Assembly: GCA_031265105.1 (NCBI GenBank)
Contig: JAISDC010000265.1
Coordinates: 1 to 35,056 of the forward strand
Origin: Verrucomicrobiales bacterium
GTDB lineage: Bacteria; Verrucomicrobiota; Verrucomicrobiia; Methylacidiphilales; JAAUTS01
DNA length: 35,056 nucleotides
Reading direction: 5' to 3'
The notes under the pieces were generated by a model. That model saw only the letters and a list, made by a program, of their open reading frames with translations. It was not told the DNA's origin and made no database searches. Positions 1 to 8,189 of this stretch are shown here, piece by piece (position 1 is the stretch's first letter; every line of letters begins with the position of its first letter). The position numbers were made by a program, and so were the translations under genes.

Positions 1-26
1 TCCCCTTGGGGACGGGGGCAGCGGCA

Positions 27-224
27 TAATCCCGCAGGGATGAAATATTGATAGCCGCCGGTGTTAACCGGCGGTAGCTGTTTTTACAACGAGCCAACTC
101 CGTAGGAGTGAAATAAAAATGTCGCGCAAAGTCGCTATTTCACCCCGGCGGGGTTGATTGGGGTGATGCTACTTACCGCCGGTTGACACCGGCGGCTATC
201 AATATTTCATCCCTGCGGTATTAT
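27..224. repeat. REPIN-like inverted repeat element
   Basis: Two arms of about 53 bp face each other (27-79 and about 171-224). Both read GCAGGGATGAAATATTGATA followed by GCCGCCGGTG and CAACCGGCGGTA (in the left copy TAACCGGCGGTA), with only a few mismatches. Between them are the smaller words CTCCGTAGGAGTGAAATA and its partial inverse TATTTCACCCCGGCGGGG. The arrangement of two inverted REP-like units around a short spacer fits a non-autonomous REPIN or MITE. The GGGATGAAATATTGATAGCC and CCGTAGGAGTGAAAT words are familiar as dispersed repeats in PVC genomes. No RAYT transposase is present in the window. The element lies downstream of typA and could also fold in its 3' transcript. Confidence 0.8.
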
Positions 225-340
225 CGCTGCTGGCGCGGCACGGCAAAGCAATTGTACCCGGTTCTCGTGCTGGTCAGCAGGTTCGGCATGATGCAATAAC
301 CTGCCAAGGTTATGCGGAACCACTATATCGTGTTGCCAAT

Positions 341-2167
341 TCAAACCTTCGCCCCGGCGCGGCGGCGGGCGGTGGTGCCGAGCAATTTTTTTCGCATCCG
401 CAGGTTCAGCGGGGTGATTTCCAGGTATTCGTCGGTGTTGATATATTCCAGGCACCGTTCCAAGCTCATCTTCAGCGGCGGGGTGAGTTGGATGCCTTTG
501 CCGTCGCCCTGCGAGCGCATGTTGGTCAGGTGTTTGATTTTGCAGGGGTTGGCCAGCATGTCGTCGGGCCGGGAGTTTTCGCCGAAGACCAGGCCCTCGT
601 ACACTTGCTCGGCGGGGCCGACAAACAGGCGGATGCGCTCTTGCAGTTGCGCCAGCGCGTAGGAGGAGGTTTCGCCGGCTTCCATGGCGATGGCGACGCC
701 GTTGGCGCGGCCGCGGAGGTCGCCTTTGTGCGGGCCGTATTCCTTGAAGAGATGGCTCATGACGCCCATGCCTTTGGTGAGGTTGAGCAGGTCGGTCTCG
801 AAGCCGATCAGGCCGCGCGTGGGGATGACGACTTGCAGCAGGACGGTTTTCGATTGGTGTTCCATGCTGACGATTTCGCCCTTGCGCTCGGCCAGGTTTT
901 GCAGCACGTCGCCCAGGTTCTCGCCCGGCAGGTCAACGTACATGGTCTCGTACGGCTCCAGCAGTTCACCGTCGGCGTTTTTATGGAAAATGACTTCGGG
1001 CCGCGAGACCATCAACTCAAACCCCTCGCGCCGCATTTGCTCGACGAGGATGGCGACTTGCATTTCGCCGCGCGCGCTGACGAGGAAGCAGCCGGCGGTG
1101 TCGGTCTCGACGACGCTGAGGCTGACGTTGGTGCGGGTCTCGCGCACCAGCCGCTCCCAAATGTGCCGCGCAGTCAGGAACTTGCCTTCCTTGCCCGCCA
1201 GCGGCGAGTCGTTGACGACGAATTGCATCTGGATGGTCGGCGGGTCGATGGACATGAACGGCAGCGGCGCGCGGTCCTCACGGTCAGCGATGGTCTCGCC
1301 GATGAAGACGTTTTCCAAACCCGCCAGGCCGACAATCGTGCCCGCCGCCGCCTCGTCCAGCTCGATTTGTTGCAGGCCGTTGTAGGATAAAATCTTGGTG
1401 ACCTTGCCCTTCTCCCGGCCGCCGTCCTGTTTCAAGCAGACCAGCGGGTCGCCGACGCGCACCTTGCCGCCGTAAATTTTGCCGTAGGCGATGCGCCCCA
1501 CGTAGTCGCTGTAATCCAGGTTGGCGACGGACATGCGGAACGGCGCGGCGGCGTCCGCTGACGGTGGCGGCACGTGGCTGACAATCGTTTCATACACCGC
1601 GGTCATGCCGGCGGCGCGCAGCTCGTCGGTAATCGCGCCGGGCCAGGCGCGCGCGGCGAAGCCTTCCTTGGCGGAACCGTACAGCACGGGAAAATCCAGT
1701 TGCTCGTCGGTGGCGTTGAGTTCGAGGAACAACTCGAACACCAGGTCCAGCACCTGGTGCGGGCGCGCGTGCTCGCGGTCCACCTTGTTGATGAACACAA
1801 TCGGGCGCAAGCCTTCTTCCAGCGCCTTTTTCAACACGAACTTGGTCTGGGCCTGCGGGCCGTCGAAGGCGTCCACGACGAGGAACACGCAATCAATCAT
1901 CTTCATGATGCGCTCCACCTCGCCGCCGAAGTCGGCGTGGCCGGGGGTGTCCACGATGTTGACGTGGTAATTCCGCCACTTGAAACTGGCGTTTTTGGCG
2001 CGGATGGTGATGCCCTTTTCCTTTTCCAGGTCCATCGAATCCATGACGCGCTCGGCGACGACCTGGTTGGAACGGAACGTGCCGGCCTGGCGAAGAATGG
2101 CGTCAACCAGGGTCGTTTTACCGTGGTCAATGTGCGCGATGATGGCGATATTGCGAAGGTGCTGCAT
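341..2167 (-). CDS. typA: Translational GTPase TypA/BipA
   Basis: Ribosome-associated GTPase of the EF-G/LepA superfamily that acts on 50S assembly and stress adaptation. The 608-residue protein opens with [19 protein letters not shown], carrying the P-loop, followed by the switch I region KGITI, the G3 motif DTPGHADFG and the G4 motif NKVD, then EF-Tu domain 2, the EF-G-like C-terminal domains and the TypA-specific C-terminus. Length matches the family (about 600-615). I chose the ATG at 2167 because family members start two or three residues before LRNIAIIAH; an upstream TTG at 2209 would add 14 unconserved residues. No clear Shine-Dalgarno precedes either start. It appears monocistronic, with repeat-rich spacers on both sides. 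Confidence 0.96.
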   Translation of the reverse strand: MQHLRNIAIIAHIDHGKTTLVDAILRQAGTFRSNQVVAERVMDSMDLEKEKGITIRAKNASFKWRNYHVNIVDTPGHADFGGEVERIMKMIDCVFLVVDAFDGPQAQTKFVLKKALEEGLRPIVFINKVDREHARPHQVLDLVFELFLELNATDEQLDFPVLYGSAKEGFAARAWPGAITDELRAAGMTAVYETIVSHVPPPSADAAAPFRMSVANLDYSDYVGRIAYGKIYGGKVRVGDPLVCLKQDGGREKGKVTKILSYNGLQQIELDEAAAGTIVGLAGLENVFIGETIADREDRAPLPFMSIDPPTIQMQFVVNDSPLAGKEGKFLTARHIWERLVRETRTNVSLSVVETDTAGCFLVSARGEMQVAILVEQMRREGFELMVSRPEVIFHKNADGELLEPYETMYVDLPGENLGDVLQNLAERKGEIVSMEHQSKTVLLQVVIPTRGLIGFETDLLNLTKGMGVMSHLFKEYGPHKGDLRGRANGVAIAMEAGETSSYALAQLQERIRLFVGPAEQVYEGLVFGENSRPDDMLANPCKIKHLTNMRSQGDGKGIQLTPPLKMSLERCLEYINTDEYLEITPLNLRMRKKLLGTTARRRAGAKV

Positions 2168-2600
2168 AAAATAGGGAGAAGAAGGTAGCAGGCGCAACCA
2201 GTTCGGCAAACATGTTTTTCATCGCGTCCCGCCGCGGCGCCAACCTCTCCAATAGCGCGGAACCAAAAAAATTAAAAAAACCTTGCGCCGCGAGGATGGT
2301 TTCCGGCAACGCGGGAGGCGAATCATACGCGGCAGGTGTCGTCACCTGAGTGGCAGATAGCTCTCTGCGTTCCTTGCGTTCTTTCGCGGCCATTAAAAAC
2401 AATCAACCCAACCAACCGAAGAAAAATTGGCCACAAAAAAACACAGAACCCACAAAACTTATTTAAAAAAGTATTTCTCTGTGTTTTTTGTGTTTTTTTG
2501 TGGCCATTAAAAACCATTAAAAAAAATCTGCGTAATCTGCGGATTCGTGTGGTTCAATTTTCTTAGCGCCTTCGCGTCTTCGTGGCCGGAGTTTCCCCGG
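2168..2600. other. Repeat-filled spacer between typA and the PEP-CTERM gene
   Basis: This 433-bp stretch has no credible gene. It contains fragments of several intergenic repeat families: a GCGGCCATTAAAAAC word (about 2387-2400) that recurs as GTGGCCATTAAAAAC near 2500, the palindrome listed separately at 2428-2506, and a tail about 2530-2595 with the words CTGCGTAATCTGCGGATTCG and CTTCGCGTCTTCGTGGCCGG. It must also hold the typA promoter, which I cannot place with confidence. Confidence 0.6.
2428..2506. repeat. Palindromic intergenic element (GGCCACAAAAAAACACAG type)
   Basis: The left arm TGGCCACAAAAAAACACAGA (2428-2447) pairs with the right arm near 2477-2506, which ends TTTTTTTGTGGCCA. 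The loop region contains TAAAAAAGTATTT (2464-2476), a 13-mer that also sits at the edge of the palindromes at 8080 and 12526. It lies between the typA promoter region and the 3' end of the PEP-CTERM gene, so it may terminate transcription of the latter. Confidence 0.7.
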
Positions 2601-3962
2601 TCAGCGGCGGCGGCGGCAGGCGGCCAGCAGCGCGACGCCGGTCAGCAGCAGTGTCCATGCCGACGGTTCGGGGATGACGGTAAGTACCAGGTTGCCGTTG
2701 ACGGCTGCAAGGGTGTACTCCCAGCCGTCGCTGCCGTCGAAGCCGTTCCAGTTGATGTCCCACTTGGCGAGGTCGAGGACACTGTCGGCGTCGTTGGTGT
2801 GAATGAGGGTGTAAACCCCCGCGCCGAGAGTGTCGGCACCGTCGAGGCCGCTGACGTTGAGAAGGTAATCGCTGGCACTGAGGGTGAGCTTGCCGGCGAA
2901 GTCGAGGCTGTCGTAATTGCCGGCGGCGTCAAAGTCCCAGTTGTATTGGAGCGCGGCACCGGCGTCGCTCCACGTGTAAGCGTCGTTGGTGAAGTGCAGG
3001 GTGCCGGTGGAGGCGAAGTCACCGGGGGCAATGAGGTAGGCGCCAGAACTTTGGGTGGTAAACGCGGCGTTGGCGATGGCGCCGTTGCCACCGATGGAGG
3101 TACCGCGCCGCCACTCGGCGAGCTTGGTGAGAGGGTCGGCGCTGTTGTAAATTAAACTGCCGCCGGCATCCCAGAGGCGAACGACAGAACTGTTGTTGAG
3201 GCTGGTGTCCGCGACCAGCAGGCCACCACGCAGGGTGGTGTCGCCGGTGTAGGTATTGGCACCGGTGAGCCTGACGCGGGCGTTGGTCCAAATCGTGAAG
3301 CCGTTGGCACCATCGCCGGTGCCACCGTTGTCCACTTGGTTGATGACAAGCCAACTGACCCCGTTGCCATAAATACTGAGGCCGCGATTGACAGTGTCAC
3401 TGTCAGCGGCGAGGGTGAGTTTGTCGATGGTGAAATTACCGGTTAAACCGCTGTTGATGTAGAATGAACGGTTGTCGGTGGCGCTGACCAGCCAGTCTTT
3501 GACCCAGACATTGCCGCTGCCGCTGCTGCTGCCGCGCGGGCCGAAGCCGAAGCTGCCTTCCTGAATGATGCGAAGGTCAAAGCGGTGGGTAAAATCGTTG
3601 GTGCCATTCTCGAGCTGGATATAGCTGTTATGGGCCATAATCATGTCGCTGCCGCTGAAGGTGTATTCGGTATTGTACATCAGTTGCAGACCGTAGATAC
3701 GCCAGCCGGTGGTGCCGTTCCAAGGGGTGAGGTCATTGGTGACCGTCAGCGAATCTTTGGATAAATCGCGAAACCAAGCGGTGAAGCCGTGGTCGTCGCC
3801 GGCGCCGGTGGCATCTATGTTGGTGCCGCCCGAGAGAGTGTTGTCGGGGGCGTTGAGACTCCAGTCACCCATGTAAGCCCGTGCAGTTGTGGCCGCGCTG
3901 ATGGTGAGCCACAATCCCGCGCCGCAAGCCATTACATTTGTCAAGCCAGCATGTATTTTCAT
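2601..3962 (-). CDS. PEP-CTERM surface protein with autotransporter-associated beta-strand repeat
   Basis: A 453-residue exported protein. Residues 1-29 form a signal peptide (MKIHAGLTNVMACGAGLWLT, ending ATTARA). The body is rich in Gly, Asn, Thr and Asp, and near residues 232-252 carries LTGANTYTGDTTLRGGLLVA, which matches the autotransporter-associated beta-strand repeat (PATR/TIGR02601 type). The C-terminus has the sorting signal VIPEPSAW, a hydrophobic helix and a terminal RRRR. In known systems an exosortase/archaeosortase-type enzyme (EpsH) processes PEP-CTERM proteins; none is in this window. The start at 3962 is preceded by AAAGGGA, a plausible ribosome site. The stop codon lies within a copy of the CGCTGAC word. 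It is divergent from the AraC-type regulator, which could control it. Substrate or role is unknown. Confidence 0.9.
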   Translation of the reverse strand: MKIHAGLTNVMACGAGLWLTISAATTARAYMGDWSLNAPDNTLSGGTNIDATGAGDDHGFTAWFRDLSKDSLTVTNDLTPWNGTTGWRIYGLQLMYNTEYTFSGSDMIMAHNSYIQLENGTNDFTHRFDLRIIQEGSFGFGPRGSSSGSGNVWVKDWLVSATDNRSFYINSGLTGNFTIDKLTLAADSDTVNRGLSIYGNGVSWLVINQVDNGGTGDGANGFTIWTNARVRLTGANTYTGDTTLRGGLLVADTSLNNSSVVRLWDAGGSLIYNSADPLTKLAEWRRGTSIGGNGAIANAAFTTQSSGAYLIAPGDFASTGTLHFTNDAYTWSDAGAALQYNWDFDAAGNYDSLDFAGKLTLSASDYLLNVSGLDGADTLGAGVYTLIHTNDADSVLDLAKWDINWNGFDGSDGWEYTLAAVNGNLVLTVIPEPSAWTLLLTGVALLAACRRRR

Positions 3963-4057
3963 AGTGATTCCCTTTATTGATTAACAGGTAACAAAATATG
4001 GCGGCGGCACAAATTTTACAATGGACGGAACGAGGATAATATGGGACAATCTGATGG

Positions 4058-4072
4058 CGGATAAATTATCCG
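4058..4072. promoter_or_regulatory. 15-bp palindrome CGGATAAATTATCCG, candidate operator
   Basis: CGGATAA-A-TTATCCG is a perfect palindrome around a single central base. It lies in the 111-bp gap between the divergent PEP-CTERM and AraC-type genes and abuts the ATGCGCAT array. Position and symmetry suggest a regulator binding site; there is no direct evidence. Confidence 0.4.
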
Positions 4073-4189
4073 TATGCGCATCAAGGGTATGCGCATCAAG
4101 GGTATGCGCATCAAGGGTATGCGCATCAAGGGTATGCGCATCAAGGGTATGCGCATCAAGGGTATGCGCATCAAGGGTATGCGCATCAA
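4072..4189. repeat. Eight tandem 15-bp repeats (GTATGCGCATCAAGG)
   Basis: Eight near-identical copies have ATG at 4074, 4089, 4104, 4119, 4134, 4149, 4164 and 4179; only the last differs at its end. Each copy contains the perfect 8-bp palindrome ATGCGCAT, so the array offers eight palindromes at exact 15-bp spacing. The unit is five codons long and reads as (MRIKG)n in the frame of the downstream AraC gene, so it may be either its translated N-terminus or an operator array upstream of a start at 4179. Confidence 0.95.
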
Positions 4190-5198
4190 TCTTCGCAGTT
4201 CATCGCGGCCTGCCAACCGCGAGTGCCAGGGGCGGCACGCCTACCTGCCGGACCATGTCTGGCACCGGATGGCGGACCGGCCGCTGTTCGCCGGCCTGCG
4301 CATTCCCAACGCGGGGTTATTCTCGCGGGCGGCGGGGCATTATGTGGAGCGCGTGAACGGCAGCTACGCGGACGAGTTTATTTTTTGCACCGCCGGCCGG
4401 GGGTGGGTGAGCTTCGGCGACGGCCGACGCCAGGCCGTCCGGCCCGGCACGCTGATTTGGCTGCCGGCGCGCCGGCGGCACGCCTACGGCACCGGGAGCG
4501 ACCAGCGCCTGGCTTGGACGATTGAATGGGTGCATGTGGCCGGCCCGGAGGCGGCGGAGTGGGCGGCGTTGCTGGGCTTTCCCGCCGGCGGCGGGCTGCG
4601 GCACTTTGACTTCCGGCGGGCGGCAGGATTGAGCCTGGGCGGCGTGTATGAATATCTGGAGCACGGCGGCGCGCCCGCGGACCTTGCCGCCGCCGGCGCG
4701 GCGCTGCGCATGGCGCTGGCCGATTTCGCGCGCCAGTACGCGGGCGCCGCCAGGCCGGGCGGCAATTCCGCGCAGGAGCGGGTGGCGGCCACGGTGAGGC
4801 TCCTGCGCCAGCATCCGCAACAGACGCCGCGGTTGGCAGAACTGGCGCGCCGGGCGGGGTTGTCCGTGCCGCATTATCGCACGGTGTTCCGGCAGCTCAC
4901 CGGCGGCGCGCCGGTTGACTGGCTCAACCGGCAGCGCATTCTGCGCGCCTGCCGCCTGCTGGAGACGGAGGATGCGCCGGTCAGCGCGGTGGCAGAACAG
5001 ACGGGCTTCGAGGACGCCGGCTATTTCACGCGGATGTTCCGCAAGGTAACCGGGGAAACCCCGCTGGCCTACCGGCGGCGGCGGAGCGGGGACGACGAAG
5101 GCCGGCGGCTATTACCGTCCGCCGCTGAGGATGAGCGTTACCGTCGGCGGTTGGCGCCAATGGCAGCAAGTACTATTACTGGTCAAAAAGTTACCTGA
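4074..5198 (+). CDS. AraC-family transcriptional regulator
   Basis: A one-component regulator. A cupin-like AraC ligand-binding half (FIFCTAGRGWVSFGDG, then RPGTLIWLPARRRHAYGTG) is followed by an AraC-type double helix-turn-helix: RLAELARRAGLSVPHYRTVF and, in the second HTH, PVSAVAEQTGFEDAGYFTRM then FRKVTGETPLAYRRR, the family signature. The coordinates give the longest form (374 residues), with seven MRIKG repeats at the N-terminus. The most likely functional start is the last ATG of the array at 4179 (339 residues), since repeats of this kind are not part of the family. Every in-frame repeat supplies an ATG, so several starts could be used. The C-terminal 40 residues beyond the HTH are not conserved. 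The divergent PEP-CTERM gene is the obvious candidate target. Confidence 0.88.
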   Translation: MRIKGMRIKGMRIKGMRIKGMRIKGMRIKGMRIKGMRINLRSSSRPANRECQGRHAYLPDHVWHRMADRPLFAGLRIPNAGLFSRAAGHYVERVNGSYADEFIFCTAGRGWVSFGDGRRQAVRPGTLIWLPARRRHAYGTGSDQRLAWTIEWVHVAGPEAAEWAALLGFPAGGGLRHFDFRRAAGLSLGGVYEYLEHGGAPADLAAAGAALRMALADFARQYAGAARPGGNSAQERVAATVRLLRQHPQQTPRLAELARRAGLSVPHYRTVFRQLTGGAPVDWLNRQRILRACRLLETEDAPVSAVAEQTGFEDAGYFTRMFRKVTGETPLAYRRRRSGDDEGRRLLPSAAEDERYRRRLAPMAASTITGQKVT

Positions 5199-5371
5199 GC
5201 GGCGCATGATTGATGCTGGGGCCGCGGCGAGATTGCCAAACATCCGCGCTGGTGGATGCTGCCGCACTGTCACGCCGGACCTCGCGAGTTGATTGTCATG
5301 CTGTCTATGGACTGACTCCGTAGGCCAAATTCCAAAAAATCGCCCAGCAGGGACGGCTTGGCGCGGAAATT

Positions 5372-6166
5372 TTATTCCTGCTTGCCGGGCGCGTCCTCCC
5401 AGCCGTCCGCCGCCGCGCGCCGGGCGCGGTCGCGTTCAATCCAGCCGGCGCACAGGAGGCTGATTTCATACAGCAGGTACATCGGCCCGGCCATCGCCAG
5501 CAGGCTGAACAGGTCGGTGGTCGGCATCATGCAGGTGGTGAAGATGAAGATGACCAGAAAGGCGTGCCGCCGGTAGCGGGCCAGGAATTGTTTGGAGACG
5601 ATGCCGAGTTTGGCCAGGATGACGATGACGAGCGGCAGTTCAAAGGACAGGCCGAAGGCAATCAGGAATTGCACGATGAAACTCAGGTATTCGTCCAGCG
5701 CCCAACTGAAGCGCAGGTTAATCCAGTCGCCGAGTTCGACCAGGTACACCAGCGTTTGCGGCAGCACCAGGCAATAACAAAACGCCACGCCGCCGAGGAA
5801 CAGCAGCGCGCCGACGGTGAAGGTCGGCAGCAGCAGCCGGCGTTCCCGCGCCGTCAGCGCCGGCAGGATGAATTGCCCGACGAAGTACAACACGCACGGC
5901 AACGCCAGGATGACGCCGCCCAGCAGGGCCGTTTGCATGATGGTGTTGAGCGAGGACATCGGCGTGTAGGCGATGAGCATCTGGTCGAACGCCACGCCCT
6001 TCGCCTTCGCCGCCAGCTTCAGCGGGTGTTCCAGCAGGAGCAGGAGCGGCTTGACGAACGCCAGGCACAACCCCATGCACACCACCAGCGCGAGGAGGGA
6101 GCGGAACAGCATTTTCCGCAAATCCTCCAGATGCGCAAGAAAGGGCTTGGAACTGTTGTCATCCAC
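5372..6166 (-). CDS. tatC: Sec-independent protein translocase TatC
   Basis: The multispanning core of the twin-arginine translocase, which recognises RR signal peptides of folded proteins. The 264-residue protein starts with the TatC signature FLAHLEDLRKMLFRSLLALV and has about six hydrophobic segments; LPQTLVYLVELGDWINLRFS and FGLSFELPLVIVILAKLGIV match the conserved periplasmic and TM regions. The C-terminus is short and charged (ERDRARRAAADGW). The start is GTG at 6166; no in-frame ATG lies near. TatA and TatB are not in the window. It is last in a minus-strand run below the FHA gene, but a hairpin between them suggests separate transcription. Confidence 0.95.
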   Translation of the reverse strand: MDDNSSKPFLAHLEDLRKMLFRSLLALVVCMGLCLAFVKPLLLLLEHPLKLAAKAKGVAFDQMLIAYTPMSSLNTIMQTALLGGVILALPCVLYFVGQFILPALTARERRLLLPTFTVGALLFLGGVAFCYCLVLPQTLVYLVELGDWINLRFSWALDEYLSFIVQFLIAFGLSFELPLVIVILAKLGIVSKQFLARYRRHAFLVIFIFTTCMMPTTDLFSLLAMAGPMYLLYEISLLCAGWIERDRARRAAADGWEDAPGKQE

Positions 6167-6207
6167 AGCGGGTCATTAAATCACGGCTGAGGGGAAAGCT
6201 AAAGGAT

Positions 6208-6281
6208 GAAAGAAAGTTTGTTGCGGTTGATTAAGTTACGCGGTACCGCGCCAACTAAATAAACTTAACAAACTTTCTTTC
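6208..6281. terminator. Inverted repeat between the FHA gene and tatC
   Basis: GAAAGAAAGTTTGTT (6208-6222) and AACAAACTTTCTTTC (6267-6281) are perfect 15-bp arms around a 44-bp spacer that holds a second palindrome, CGCGGTACCGCG. It sits ten bases after the FHA stop codon. It could terminate transcription of the FHA gene or be a dispersed intergenic repeat. Confidence 0.6.
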
Positions 6282-6290
6282 GCGGTCATC

Positions 6291-6800
6291 TCACCCCGCG
6301 AATGTGACATAGGCCAGATAGCCGGCGCCGGCCAGGGCAATAACCAGGCCGACGATAATCAGCACAGGCAACCGGGCACCGTGATCCTTGGCCGGTTTGC
6401 TGATGGTCACCAGGTTGACGAAGGACGCCGGACGCCCGACGCCGGATTGATTGCGGCCCAGCTCGACACGTTCAGCGGTCGCCGGCGGCGGCGCGGCGAG
6501 CGGGGTGGCGGGGGTATCGGATTCGTAGGCGAACAAAGCGTTGCCGAGCAAGATCAAGTCGCCGGGGCGCAGCAGGCGGTCGGTCACCGGCAGGTCATTG
6601 ACTTTGCTGCCGTTGGTGGAGCCGAGGTCCACCAGCCGGTAATCCCGGCCTTCCTGGCGGAATTCACCGTGGTGGCTGGACACGCTGGTGTGCGGGATGC
6701 ACAACACGTTATCCTCGGCCCGCCCGAAGGTGAGTTGCGGACTGTCCAATTCATACACTTGCCCCGCGAGTTCCGCGGATTTGGCAATTAATTTGGCCAT
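6291..6800 (-). CDS. FHA-domain protein with C-terminal membrane anchor
   Basis: A 169-residue protein with a forkhead-associated domain, a phosphothreonine-peptide binding module. Visible FHA hallmarks are GR at residues 26-27, the S-x-x-H motif (SSHHGEF, about 41-47) and DLGSTNGSKVND (about 59-70). A Pro/Ala linker follows, then a C-terminal transmembrane helix (LPVLIIVGLVIALAGAGYLA). The FHA domain should therefore face the cytoplasm from a tail-type anchor. No Ser/Thr kinase gene is nearby. It lies 40 bp downstream of carA in the same direction. The gap carries an ACTGTCAGCG word. The partner is unknown. Confidence 0.9.
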   Translation of the reverse strand: MAKLIAKSAELAGQVYELDSPQLTFGRAEDNVLCIPHTSVSSHHGEFRQEGRDYRLVDLGSTNGSKVNDLPVTDRLLRPGDLILLGNALFAYESDTPATPLAAPPPATAERVELGRNQSGVGRPASFVNLVTISKPAKDHGARLPVLIIVGLVIALAGAGYLAYVTFAG

Positions 6801-6840
6801 AATGTTTGCTCCAAAGGTCGGTCACTGTCAGCGGCGCAAT

Positions 6841-7998
6841 CTACCGCGTTTCCCTGCCGCGTTCAATCTCTTTGCGAAATTCGGCGAAGAAATAACCGGC
6901 GTCATGCGGGCCGGGCGCGGCCTCCGGATGGTATTGCACGGAGAACGCGCGGTATTTTTTATGCCGCATGCCCTCGCAGGTGCCGTCGTTCAGGTTGATG
7001 TGCGTCACCTCAACATCAGCGGGCAGCGAGCCGGGGTCCACCGCGAAGCCGTGGTTCTGGGAGGTGATGGTCACCCGGCGGTCGCGCAAATCCTGCACCG
7101 GCTGGTTGCCGCCGCGATGGCCGAACTTCAGCTTGAAGGTGCGCCCGCCGAAGGCGTGCGCCATCATCTGATGGCCGAGGCAGATGCCGAACAGCGGCAC
7201 TTTGCCCAGCAAGTCGCGCACGGTCCGGTGCACATAGGTCAGCGCCGCCGGGTCGCCGGGGCCGTTGGCGAGGAATACGCCGTCGGGCTTGAGCGCGAGG
7301 ATTTGCGCCGCCGTGTAATGGGCCGGCACGACGGTCACCGCCAGCCCCTGCTCGCGCAGCCGGCGCAAAATGTTGCGCTTGATGCCGCAGTCGATGGCCA
7401 CGATGCGGAATTTCGCCAGCGGCAGCCGGCCGAGCGCCGGGTTGGCGGCGAGTTGGTAACGGTCGTGCCAGGCCGGCGACTCCTGACTGTCAGCGTCCCA
7501 CTGGTAGGGCGCGGCGCAGGTGACTTCTTTCACGGTGTCCACGCCGACGAGGCCGCCCCACGCGCGCGCCCGGTTGACCGCGTCAGCGTCGGCGATGGCC
7601 GCCGTGGTGATGAGGCCCTTCAGCGCGCCGCTGACCCTGAGCCGCTTGGTCAGCGCCCGCGTGTCCACGCCCTCAAGGCCGACGACGTGGTTGTCGCGCA
7701 AATAATCGCCAAGCGATTGCCGCGCCCGGAAGTTGGACATCCGCGGCGACAGTTGCCGCACGACGAAGCCGGAGGCGTGGACGGCGCCCGACTCAACGTC
7801 AGCGGGGTTCACGCCGTAGTTGCCGATTTCGGGATACGTCATGGTGATGATCTGGCCCTTGTAGGACGGGTCGGTGAGGATTTCCTGATAGCCGGTCATC
7901 GCCGTGTTGAACACCACCTCGCCAAGGCGCTCCCCCTGGGCGCCAATTGAGTTGCCGTGAAACACCGTGCCGTCTTCCAATGCCAGAATCGCTTTCAT
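6841..7998 (-). CDS. carA: Carbamoyl-phosphate synthase small (glutaminase) subunit
   Basis: Hydrolyses glutamine to supply ammonia to CarB for carbamoyl phosphate, the precursor of pyrimidines and arginine. The 385-residue protein begins MKAILALEDGTVFHGNSIGA, with the family segment NTAMTGYQEILTDPSYKGQI. The class I amidotransferase domain has FGICLGHQ with nucleophile Cys273, and HPEAAPGPHDA with His357 and Glu359 completing the triad. Length is normal. It follows pyrC in the same direction, separated by 191 bp that contain a long palindrome (8080-8173). carB is not in the window. Confidence 0.97.
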   Translation of the reverse strand: MKAILALEDGTVFHGNSIGAQGERLGEVVFNTAMTGYQEILTDPSYKGQIITMTYPEIGNYGVNPADVESGAVHASGFVVRQLSPRMSNFRARQSLGDYLRDNHVVGLEGVDTRALTKRLRVSGALKGLITTAAIADADAVNRARAWGGLVGVDTVKEVTCAAPYQWDADSQESPAWHDRYQLAANPALGRLPLAKFRIVAIDCGIKRNILRRLREQGLAVTVVPAHYTAAQILALKPDGVFLANGPGDPAALTYVHRTVRDLLGKVPLFGICLGHQMMAHAFGGRTFKLKFGHRGGNQPVQDLRDRRVTITSQNHGFAVDPGSLPADVEVTHINLNDGTCEGMRHKKYRAFSVQYHPEAAPGPHDAGYFFAEFRKEIERGRETR

Positions 7999-8079
7999 CG
8001 TTAGTGGATCAATTTAGCCCAAAGCAGGTGGAAGCGCAAAATATTTCAGGCCGCGCCGCCCGGATCGGCAACGGCAGTG

Positions 8080-8173
8080 ACTTTTTTACAAGGAGAGCAT
8101 GGAGTTATTGGAGAAAGGTTGATTCAAGCAAAAGCCTTCCTCCAATTCCTCCATGCTCTCCTTGTAAAAAAGT
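8080..8173. repeat. Long palindromic element (ACTTTTTTACAAGGAGAGC type)
   Basis: 39-bp arms at 8080-8118 and 8135-8173 pair with about four mismatches: the left begins ACTTTTTTACAAGGAGAGCA, and the right ends TGCTCTCCTTGTAAAAAAGT. The same core recurs at 12526-12620 and as a half copy at about 19051-19080. It lies between pyrC and carA, which read in the same direction, so a transcript across it would fold into a very stable hairpin and could reduce carA expression relative to pyrC. Confidence 0.85.
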
Positions 8174-8189
8174 ATTTGCGGACAGCCCC

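Noticed and set aside
4072-4189. Possible CRISPR array
   Set aside because: The repeats are directly adjacent without spacers and are only 15 bp. The 21-bp (19309) and 8-bp (23211) arrays fail for the same reason, and no cas gene is present.
5199-5371. Possible gene remnant between the AraC-type gene and tatC
   Set aside because: No motif or long frame is visible; it includes only an isolated GACTCCGTAGGCC repeat word.
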